From the NCBI GenBank assembly GCA_017354575.1, contig JAFMQP010000230.1:1-6605 (forward strand): a stretch of 6,605 bases of DNA, in the 5' to 3' direction. The notes under the pieces are model-generated. The model saw nothing but the letters and a program-made list of their open reading frames with translations, did no database searches and was not told the DNA's origin. Positions 1 to 5,005 of this stretch are shown piece by piece (within the stretch, counting starts at the first letter, position 1; each line of letters starts with the position of its first letter). Position numbers and translations under genes: made by a program. The DNA is from Acidothermales bacterium. Its GTDB lineage: Bacteria; Actinomycetota; Actinomycetes; Streptosporangiales; WHST01.

Positions 1-912
1 CAGGCCGAGGCCGAGCTTCTTGTTCAGCTTGTACCGGCCGACCTTGGCGAGGTCGTAGCGCTTCGGGTTGAAGTAGAGGTTCTCGAGCAGCGTCTGCGCG
101 GACTCGCGCGTCGGCGGCTCACCCGGGCGCAACTTGCGGTAGATGTCGAGCAGCGCGTCGTCCTGCCCGGTGGTGTGGTCCTTCTCCAGGGTGTTGCGGA
201 TCGACTCGTACTCGCCGAACCGCTCCAGGATGCGGGCTTCGTCCCAGCCGAGCGCCTTCAGCAGGACGGTGACGTTCTGCTTGCGCTTGCGGTCGATGCG
301 GACGCCGACGGTGTCGCGCTTGTCGATCTCGAACTCGAGCCACGCGCCGCGCGACGGGATGATCTTCGCGGTGAAGATGTCGCGGTCGGAGGTCTTGTCG
401 ACGCTCTTCTCGAAGTAGACGCCGGGCGACCGGACCAGCTGCGAGACCACGACCCGCTCGGTGCCGTTGATCACGAACGTGCCCTTCGGCGTCATGAGGG
501 GGAAGTCACCCATGAACACCGTCTGGCTCTTGATCTCGCCGGTGGCGTTGTTGACGAACTCCGCCGTCACGAACAGCGGGGCGGAATAGGTGATGTCCTT
601 GTCCTTGCACTCGTCGACCGTGTACTTCGGCGGCTCGAAGCGGTGGTCTCGAAACGACAGGGACATGGAACCGGAGAAGTCCTCGATGGGACTGATCTCC
701 TCGAAGACCTCTTCGAGGCCGGACTGCGGGGACGCCGTGTGGTCATCCACCAGCTTGGCCTGCCAACGCTCGTTGCCGATCAGCCAGTCGAACGACTCCA
801 CCTGCACATCGAGCAGGTTGGGGATGTCGAGGGGCTCTCGGAGACGGGCGAAGGAGATGCGGCGGGGACCGTTGGGCGTGCTGATCGTCGACGTGTTACG
901 CGAGGCGGCCAA
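1..912 (-). CDS. rpoB: RNA polymerase beta subunit RpoB, N-terminal 304 codons (3' end beyond window)
   Basis: This is the beta subunit of the core RNA polymerase, which forms one side of the active-site cleft and binds rifampicin. I read the frame directly from the minus strand; it is open from the TTG at 912-910 to base 1. Recognisable family segments are FARLREPLDIPNLLDVQ (residues 21-37), SFDWLIGN, EVFEEISPIEDFSG (68-81), FEPPKYTVDECK, FMGDFPLMTPKGTFVINGTE (133-152) and QLVRSPGVYFE (158-168). Val165 in RSPGV aligns with E. coli Val146, the N-terminal rifampicin-resistance position, and is wild type; the main rifampicin cluster lies beyond the window. The visible part covers the protrusion and much of the lobe. 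I chose TTG because AAGGA lies 6 bases upstream and the protein then begins LAASRNTSTI, like Streptomyces and mycobacterial RpoB. An in-frame GTG at 927-925 is an alternative that would add five residues. rpoC is expected downstream. Confidence 0.98.
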   Translation of the reverse strand, partial: MAASRNTSTISTPNGPRRISFARLREPLDIPNLLDVQVESFDWLIGNERWQAKLVDDHTASPQSGLEEVFEEISPIEDFSGSMSLSFRDHRFEPPKYTVDECKDKDITYSAPLFVTAEFVNNATGEIKSQTVFMGDFPLMTPKGTFVINGTERVVVSQLVRSPGVYFEKSVDKTSDRDIFTAKIIPSRGAWLEFEIDKRDTVGVRIDRKRKQNVTVLLKALGWDEARILERFGEYESIRNTLEKDHTTGQDDALLDIYRKLRPGEPPTRESAQTLLENLYFNPKRYDLAKVGRYKLNKKLGLGL

Positions 913-916
913 CAGG

Positions 917-925
917 CTTCCTTCC
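917..925 (-). promoter_or_regulatory. ribosome binding site of rpoB
   Basis: The purine run GGAAGGAAG lies just upstream of the TTG at 912, with AAGGA ending 6 bases before the start. It decides the TTG start over the in-frame GTG at 927-925, which would itself overlap this purine run and has no comparable site upstream. It follows directly after a predicted leader hairpin, so its exposure could depend on that structure. Confidence 0.75.
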
Positions 926-926
926 A

Positions 927-984
927 CTGGCTCGCGGTGAACTCCGCGCGCGCCAGACAACCCATCAGCAGAAAATGGGTCGTC
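927..984 (-). promoter_or_regulatory. two adjacent hairpins in the rpoB mRNA leader
   Basis: On the minus strand, GACGACCCAT (984-975) pairs with ATGGGTTGTC (965-956) across a 9-base loop: ten base pairs, one of them G-U. Immediately after, CTGGC (956-952) pairs with GCCAG (931-927), and inside it CGCGG (948-944) pairs with CCGCG (937-933) around a 6-base loop, with a small 3-versus-1 internal loop; the two stems would share or compete for the C at 956. The second stem stops 2 bases before the purine-rich ribosome binding site. Neither stem is followed by a U tract, so they do not look like terminators. The pairing is seen in the sequence; a role in mRNA stability, translation or transcription control is inference. 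Confidence 0.5.
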
Positions 985-1004
985 AAAGGGCAGCGCAAAT
1001 AGCC

Positions 1005-1033
1005 AGTGTAACCGGAGCGGTCACTGCTGTCGA
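1005..1033 (-). promoter_or_regulatory. probable main rpoB promoter, TCGACA-17-TACACT
   Basis: On the minus strand TCGACA (1033-1028) is followed after 17 bases by TACACT (1010-1005). This matches the sigma-70/HrdB/SigA consensus at five of six bases in the -35 (TTGACA) and at TA---T plus C in the -10, with ideal spacing. Transcription would start near 998 and give an untranslated leader of about 85 bases before the TTG of rpoB. A 5-bp inverted repeat overlaps the -35 element. The start point is predicted, not measured. Confidence 0.65.
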
Positions 1034-1066
1034 GTGCTCGTTCGATGCACTTTTCACGTCTTGGGC

Positions 1067-1095
1067 AGCATCCCTCCTGCGCGACGGCGAGTCAA
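1067..1095 (-). promoter_or_regulatory. weaker upstream candidate promoter, TTGACT-17-GATGCT
   Basis: TTGACT (1095-1090) is a near-consensus -35, and GATGCT (1072-1067) sits 17 bases further as a poorer -10 (A, T and final T only conserved). It would start a second, longer rpoB transcript near 1060. Tandem promoters are common for actinobacterial rpoB genes, but the weak -10 makes this one uncertain. A tandem CCGGACA repeat lies 20 bases upstream of the -35. Confidence 0.3.
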
Positions 1096-1114
1096 GCACT
1101 TCCACGAGAATGAG

Positions 1115-1130
1115 CCGGACATACCGGACA
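1115..1130. repeat. tandem 7-bp repeat CCGGACA-TA-CCGGACA
   Basis: Plus-strand CCGGACA at 1115-1121 and 1124-1130, separated by TA (9-base periodicity). On the minus strand it reads TGTCCGG-TA-TGTCCGG and lies 20 bases upstream of the candidate TTGACT -35. It could be an activator or repressor site; no specific regulator is recognised. Confidence 0.4.
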
Positions 1131-1243
1131 GATTCGGCCGAGATTCCGGGAAAGTCCCTGCGCCCGCCACGGTCCGCGACCAGCACCGATCCCGCATCCG
1201 CCCGTGCGTGGGGCCGTCCGGGAAGGTGCGGCGGGACGGATGG

Positions 1244-1286
1244 CCGGCATGCCAGCGGGCCGTCCGCGCCGGCGCCCGGCATGCCA
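1244..1286. repeat. direct repeat CCGGCATGCCA, copies 32 bases apart
   Basis: Exact 11-base copies occur at 1244-1254 and 1276-1286. Each contains the 8-base perfect palindrome GGCATGCC. The centre-to-centre distance of 32 bases is close to three helical turns, which would place two dimeric proteins on the same DNA face. The repeat is seen directly; any protein binding is inference. Confidence 0.45.
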
Positions 1287-1288
1287 AG

Positions 1289-1306
1289 TCGTGACCACAT
1301 CGTGAC
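1289..1306. repeat. direct repeat TCGTGAC-CACA-TCGTGAC, 11-base periodicity
   Basis: Two identical 7-base copies, TCGTGAC at 1289-1295 and 1300-1306, are spaced one helical turn apart. On the minus strand they read GTCACGA-N4-GTCACGA. Direct repeats with an 11-base period are the usual binding pattern of OmpR/PhoB-type response regulators, and MtrA of actinobacteria prefers GTnAC-type half-sites. This makes the site a candidate operator for such a regulator, but the identity is a guess. Confidence 0.4.
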
Positions 1307-1333
1307 GTCTCGGCCACGCACCAGTCCGGCCCC

Positions 1334-1349
1334 GGGCCGCTCGCGGCCC
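1334..1349 (-). terminator. G+C hairpin after the mce operon, possible weak terminator
   Basis: GGGCCGC and GCGGCCC form a perfect inverted repeat, giving at least six G-C pairs around a 4-base CGAG loop, starting about 10 bases after the TGA of the last mce-associated gene. No U tract follows on the minus strand, so by the classical definition it is not a strong intrinsic terminator. Actinobacteria often have such U-less hairpins downstream of operons. It could also act as an mRNA 3'-end stabiliser and leave read-through into rpoB possible. Confidence 0.35.
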
Positions 1350-1358
1350 CTCGGGCCC

Positions 1359-1880
1359 TCAGAGGGACTTGAGCTCGGACACCCGCCACCGGCCGTCGAC
1401 GGGGACCATGGTCATCTCCACCCGGTTCTGGTCCAGCCGGCCGTTTTTCACCAGGTCGCTCACGGTGTCCTGGTTAACGTACAGCAGCAGCACGACGCGG
1501 TCCCTGCGCGCCGAGACGACGGAGCCGGCGACGACCTGCGCGGTCACGGTGACGTGGTACTTCTTCGCACTGGGGGTGACGGTCCTGGCCGTCGTCCGCG
1601 TGTACTGCTGCTCGAACTTCCCGGTCGCCACCTGCCGGCCCGCGGCGAAGTCCTTGTCCAGGCTGCGGTAGTCGTACGAGAGCAGCGTCTTAGCGCCGGA
1701 CCTGCCCGCCTTGAGCGCGTCGCCGCGGATCTGGTCCAGGCCGTCCGGGCTCGGCGTCCGCATCACCTGGAAGCCGAGCAGCGCCACCGCGGCGGCGAGG
1801 ACGACCACCAGGACGATCGCGAGCGTCGGCAGCAGCCAGCTCAGCCGGGTCCGCAGCCTCGTGTCCAGTGTCTCGAGCAC
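1359..1880 (-). CDS. Mce-associated membrane protein (second copy)
   Basis: A 173-residue protein with a short cytoplasmic N-terminus, one transmembrane helix at about residues 15-39 and an extracytoplasmic domain ending in GRWRVSELKSL. This is the plan of the Mas/Mam (Mce-associated membrane) proteins that close mce operons and are thought to assemble with or stabilise the Mce complex, with a NTF2/SnoaL-like fold proposed for the outer domain. It shares with its upstream neighbour the pattern Y-x-(S/T)-(L/V)-D-(K/R)-D, then ATG-x-F-x-x-Y, and a W-x-V-S near the end, so the two are likely old duplicates. The start is GTG at 1880, with GAGG 4 bases upstream and the previous stop 6 bases away. 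No enzymatic residues are evident. A hairpin follows the stop. The family call is firm; the exact function is not. Confidence 0.85.
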   Translation of the reverse strand: MLETLDTRLRTRLSWLLPTLAIVLVVVLAAAVALLGFQVMRTPSPDGLDQIRGDALKAGRSGAKTLLSYDYRSLDKDFAAGRQVATGKFEQQYTRTTARTVTPSAKKYHVTVTAQVVAGSVVSARRDRVVLLLYVNQDTVSDLVKNGRLDQNRVEMTMVPVDGRWRVSELKSL

Positions 1881-1886
1881 GGTGCC

Positions 1887-2402
1887 TCAGCTCACGAACT
1901 CGATGTTGGAGACGAGCCAGCGGTCGCCGACCTTGGAGAGGTCGAGCTGCATCCGGTAGTTACGCAGCGTCGGCTTCTTGTACGCGACGTTGGTGACCGA
2001 CGCGTCCGCCACGACGAGCGCGACCGCGGAGTCGGAGTCGATCGAGACCAGGCCGGCGTCGAGCACCTCGCCCTTGGACGTCGACTTGTTCTTCGTCACG
2101 GTGTCCTTGATCGTGCCGCGGTTCTGCTGGTAGCTGGACTTGAAGTCGCCCGTCGCGCCCGCGATCACCCGGTTGATGTCGCGGTCGACGGTGGGGTAGC
2201 CGATGGTCGTGAAGTTGAGCGCCTGCTGCCGGGCCGCCTGCAGCACGACCTGCCGGCGGCTCTCGTCGGCGCTCACCTGACCGTCGACGATCACCAGCCG
2301 GACGGTGAACGCAAGCGTCACCGCGACCAGCACGACGAGCACACCGGCGAGGAGGAACGGCACGGTGCGCGGTAGCTGGGGAGTCGGGGCGTTTCGTTTC
2401 AC
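1887..2402 (-). CDS. Mce-associated membrane protein (first copy)
   Basis: A 171-residue bitopic membrane protein: a basic, proline-containing N-terminus (KRNAPTPQLPR), a transmembrane helix at about 14-38, an amphipathic linker, then an outer domain with YPTVDRDINRV (69-79), ATGDFKSSY (83-91) and the conserved ending DRWLVSNIEFV (160-170). Order and architecture match the Mas/Mam accessory proteins encoded after mceF in Mycobacterium and Streptomyces. The start is GTG at 2402, 13 bases after the mceF stop; the upstream GTGAG is a poor ribosome binding site, so translation probably relies on coupling to mceF. No other in-frame start fits, since an upstream GTG runs into a stop. It probably sits in the inner membrane facing the cell-wall side as part of the Mce assembly; this role is known for the family rather than shown here. 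Confidence 0.85.
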   Translation of the reverse strand: MKRNAPTPQLPRTVPFLLAGVLVVLVAVTLAFTVRLVIVDGQVSADESRRQVVLQAARQQALNFTTIGYPTVDRDINRVIAGATGDFKSSYQQNRGTIKDTVTKNKSTSKGEVLDAGLVSIDSDSAVALVVADASVTNVAYKKPTLRNYRMQLDLSKVGDRWLVSNIEFVS

Positions 2403-2415
2403 GTGCTCACTTGAA

Positions 2416-3717
2416 TCATCTGCTCAGCGGGTTCAGCAGCAGCATCTTCCAGGAGTCGTTGCCGTACACACGTTGCTGTCCTCCCGTAGAGCCCAACTGC
2501 ATCGGGCCGCCGTCCGGGCCGTTCACCTGGCCGGTGGCCGGGTTGTAACGGTACCTGCCGGTCGGCTCGCTGCTGTCGGGGCCGCTGCCGGACGGGCCCG
2601 GGTCGGTGGGTGCCCGGCCGGTGGGACCGGGCGCGTGCTGGGTGCCGCGCACGTCCGTCGTGCTCGTGGCGGACTCCCGGCACTGGGCCCTGTCGTTCGC
2701 CTTGTCGTCGGAGGTGGCCTGGGGGTATCGCTTCTGGGTGGACTCGTAGCCGTTGGTGCACGGCGGCGGCGTGGAGTCCACCACCAGGCCGACGTGCGAG
2801 GTGCCGTCGGCGACGACGGTCATGGTGCCGGCGACGACGTCGGGGTACTCGACGAGGATCTGCCTGATGCCGGGCAGCCGCACCGACGACAGGCCGCCGA
2901 CCGTCACCAGGTTGCCGAGCAGCAGCCCGAGCGACGGATCGAGCCGGTGCAGCAGGTCGGTGACCTCGGGTGCGGACGCCGCGCCGTTGTCGAGCAGCCG
3001 GCGCAGGTCGGGATCGCTTCGGTCCAGCTGTTGCGTGAGCGACCTGAGATGCGTCGCGAACGAGCGGATCGAGTCGGCACTGGCGAGCTGGGTGTCCAGC
3101 ACGACCCGCCCGTCCTCGATCAACCTGGTGGTGGGCCCGAGGTTCGCCGACGCGTCCGTGAGCAGCTGGTCGCCGTTGTCGAGCAGCGCCTGCAGCGCCG
3201 GCCCGGTGTTGGCGAACGCGGCGTTGAGCTCGGTGATCACGGTGGACAGGTCCTGCTTGTTCACCGAGTTGAGCAGCTTGTCGAGGTGGAGCAGCAGCTG
3301 TGTCGCCGTGATGGGGAGCTCGGTACGGCTCCTCGGGATCACGCTGCCGTCGTGCAGGTACGGCCCACCACGGCGGTTCGGCTCCAGCTCGACGTACTGC
3401 TCGCCCACCGCCGAGCGCTCGGCGATCACCGCCGTGGCGTCGGACGGCACGGGTGTCTTCCGGTCGAGCAGCAGCTTCGCCCGGACGCCGGTCGGGGTGA
3501 GCGCCAGCGAGCCGACCTTGCCCACCGTGACGCCGCGGTAGGTGACCTCGGCGTCCTGGAACAGGCCCCCGGTCTGGGCGAGGTCGAGGCGCACCGTGTA
3601 CTGCCGGTGGAACAGCGAGTCGGTGAGACCGATGTAGCTCGCGCTGACGTAGCTGATGCCGAGACAGGTGATCACGAGGAACGCGACCAGCTGGACCTTG
3701 ACGGCGCGGGTGATCAT
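2416..3717 (-). CDS. mceF: Mce family protein MceF, last MCE-domain subunit
   Basis: A 433-residue subunit of an Mce lipid transporter. An N-terminal signal-anchor (about 7-28) is followed by one MCE/MlaD domain (about 38-115; RGVTVGKV at 61-68, AVGEQYVELEP at 103-113), the IPRSRTELPI junction (127-136), a long helical region (about 137-290), and a Pro/Gly/Ser tail (about 360-415) closing with GSTGGQQ and DSWKMLLLNPL. That closing motif is typical of MceF. Two cysteines (320 and 346) in the post-helical region could form a disulfide. An upstream in-frame start at 3789 would lie inside mceE and add 24 unrelated residues, so I use ATG at 3717, one base after the mceE stop, with GGGAGG about 11 bases upstream. 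The helical tail is expected to pack with the other Mce proteins into a hydrophobic channel. Substrate (sterol, fatty acid or other lipid) cannot be read from the sequence. Confidence 0.93.
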   Translation of the reverse strand: MITRAVKVQLVAFLVITCLGISYVSASYIGLTDSLFHRQYTVRLDLAQTGGLFQDAEVTYRGVTVGKVGSLALTPTGVRAKLLLDRKTPVPSDATAVIAERSAVGEQYVELEPNRRGGPYLHDGSVIPRSRTELPITATQLLLHLDKLLNSVNKQDLSTVITELNAAFANTGPALQALLDNGDQLLTDASANLGPTTRLIEDGRVVLDTQLASADSIRSFATHLRSLTQQLDRSDPDLRRLLDNGAASAPEVTDLLHRLDPSLGLLLGNLVTVGGLSSVRLPGIRQILVEYPDVVAGTMTVVADGTSHVGLVVDSTPPPCTNGYESTQKRYPQATSDDKANDRAQCRESATSTTDVRGTQHAPGPTGRAPTDPGPSGSGPDSSEPTGRYRYNPATGQVNGPDGGPMQLGSTGGQQRVYGNDSWKMLLLNPLSR

Positions 3718-3718
3718 G

Positions 3719-5005
3719 TCAGCCCAGACCTCCCAGCAGCAGCCCGACCAGGCCGCCGTCGGAGCCACCGCTGCCGCCTCCGCTCCCACCGGTGCCGCCC
3801 GACGGCGAAGGCGTGCTGGTGGGCCGCGCCGTCACCTTGCCCCCGCCTCCGCCGGAACCGGACGTGGGCACCAGGCCGCTCGGCAGCAGCCTGCCCGGGG
3901 ACGGGCCCTGCCGCCCGTTCAGCACGTCCGGCCTGAGCAGCTTCAGCAGCTCGTCGAGCTGCGGCTGCCGTCCGGTCTGCGGGCCGCCCTTGCCGACGAC
4001 CTGCAGCACCTGCAGCAGGTTGATGTCGGCGGTGAGGTGGAGGTTGGTGTAGTCGCCCTTGATGCCGTTGGCCGCGTCCGTCGGGAACGGGTAGGTGAGC
4101 ATGACGCCAAGCGCGTTCGGCAGGTCGGCACCGGCGTCGGCGAGCTTGTCGAGGATCGGCTCCAGGGCGCGCAGGTTGGCGACGAGGTCGGCCTTCGTCT
4201 CGTTGATCACCCGGGTGCCGACCTTGCCGAGCTTGGCGAGCTCGCGCAGCAGCTTGACGAGGTCCCTGCGCTGCTCGGTCAGGACCTTCAGCGCCGGCGG
4301 GACCTTGTCGAGTGTCTCGTTGATCGTCGTCCGCTGCTTCCTGAGCTGCGCGGCCAGCGCGTCGAGGTTCGTGATCGCCTTGTCGATGCTGGCCTTCTGC
4401 CTGTCGAGGCCGCCGATGAACGTGTCGAGCCGGCTGATGACGTCCCTGACCTTGTCCTCACGGCCGCCGAGCGCCTGGTTCAGCTCCTTGTTGATCGTCT
4501 GCAGCTGCGGCAGCCCGCCGCCGTTCAGCAGCAGCGCGAGCGCCGACAGGACCTCCTCGACCTCGGCGCCCTTGCCGGTGCGCGGCAGCGGGATCACGTC
4601 GCCGTCGCCGAGCCGGCCGTGCGGCGTCTCGGTCGTCGGCTGCCCCAGCTCGACGTACTTCTCCCCCAGCAGGCTGGTCTGCTGGATGGACGCCACCGCG
4701 TTGTCGGGCAGTCGTACCGAGCGCTTGACCTGGCAGTAGACCTTGGCGTGCCAGCCGACCAGCTCGACCTTGGTGACCTGGCCGACGGCGACGTCGCCGA
4801 CCTTGACGGCCGAGCGGGGCACGAGGTCGAGCACGTCGGTGAACTCGACGGCGATCGTGTACGGATTCTTGCCGGTGTCGGCACCGCCGGGCAGCGGGAG
4901 GCTGTAGACGCCCTGGGAACCGCAGCCGGTGAGCACGAACGCCAGCACCAGCACGCCCGCCACCACCTTGGCCGCGACGTCTCGGGAGAACCGAAGCCCG
5001 TTCAT
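3719..5005 (-). CDS. mceE: Mce family lipoprotein MceE (LprK type)
   Basis: A 428-residue Mce subunit carrying a lipoprotein signal: basic N-region, hydrophobic stretch at 12-24 and lipobox LTGC with the lipidated cysteine at 28. This marks the fifth gene of the canonical mceABCDEF order. The MCE domain spans about 47-122 (KVGDVAVGQV at 68-77, SLLGEKYVELG at 111-121), followed by DGDVIPLPRT (134-143), a helical/coiled-coil region (about 145-300) and the family segment YPFPTDAANGIKGDYTNLHL (305-324). The last 60 residues are Gly/Ser/Thr/Pro-rich low complexity with a short hydrophobic end (LVGLLLGGLG), an unusual disordered tail. An in-frame upstream start near 5200 would put 65 Arg/Pro-rich residues before the signal peptide, so ATG at 5005 is right; it overlaps the mceD stop in ATGA. 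The protein should be anchored to the outer leaflet of the cytoplasmic membrane within the Mce hexamer. Confidence 0.95.
   Translation of the reverse strand: MNGLRFSRDVAAKVVAGVLVLAFVLTGCGSQGVYSLPLPGGADTGKNPYTIAVEFTDVLDLVPRSAVKVGDVAVGQVTKVELVGWHAKVYCQVKRSVRLPDNAVASIQQTSLLGEKYVELGQPTTETPHGRLGDGDVIPLPRTGKGAEVEEVLSALALLLNGGGLPQLQTINKELNQALGGREDKVRDVISRLDTFIGGLDRQKASIDKAITNLDALAAQLRKQRTTINETLDKVPPALKVLTEQRRDLVKLLRELAKLGKVGTRVINETKADLVANLRALEPILDKLADAGADLPNALGVMLTYPFPTDAANGIKGDYTNLHLTADINLLQVLQVVGKGGPQTGRQPQLDELLKLLRPDVLNGRQGPSPGRLLPSGLVPTSGSGGGGGKVTARPTSTPSPSGGTGGSGGGSGGSDGGLVGLLLGGLG

Larger units (their letters stand above)
913..1358. other. non-coding control region between the mce operon and rpoB
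   Basis: This 446-base stretch contains no gene I can support. Open frames on either strand here give Arg/Pro/Ala-rich translations with no family resemblance, and none is preceded by a convincing ribosome binding site. In transcription order it holds a G+C hairpin just after the last mce-associated stop codon, an 11-base-spaced TCGTGAC repeat, a 32-base-spaced CCGGCATGCCA repeat, a tandem CCGGACA repeat, two candidate promoters, and a double-hairpin leader up to the rpoB ribosome binding site. A-rich and T-rich patches near 970-1060 break the otherwise high G+C, as is usual for a promoter. Confidence 0.7.

Noticed and set aside
175..1002. Plus-strand open frame of 275 codons opposite the start of rpoB
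   Set aside because: It runs antisense to a highly conserved rpoB N-terminus and through the rpoB promoter; the translation resembles no protein.
1144..1152. Palindrome TTCCGGGAA
   Set aside because: Short 4-base arms with a single central base; expected by chance in this base composition and not placed at a recognised promoter.
983..1321. Minus-strand 112-codon open frame between the mce genes and rpoB
   Set aside because: No convincing ribosome binding site, composition unlike the neighbouring genes (Arg, Pro and Gly-rich without hydrophobic pattern), and it spans both candidate promoters.
913..1358. Possible tRNA, riboswitch or ribosomal-protein L10 leader in the gap
   Set aside because: No cloverleaf or known aptamer core was seen; the L10 leader belongs upstream of rplJ, which is not in this window.
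975..2375. Long plus-strand open frame of 466 codons across the control region and both Mce-associated genes
   Set aside because: Its translation is rich in Arg, His, Asp, Val and Gly with no domain pattern, and it lies antisense to two well-supported family genes. Stop codons are simply rare in this G+C-rich DNA.
3718..3789. Longer mceF with 24 extra N-terminal residues
   Set aside because: The extension lies wholly inside mceE and puts unrelated residues before the signal-anchor; the ATG at 3717, one base after the mceE stop, fits the operon and the family.
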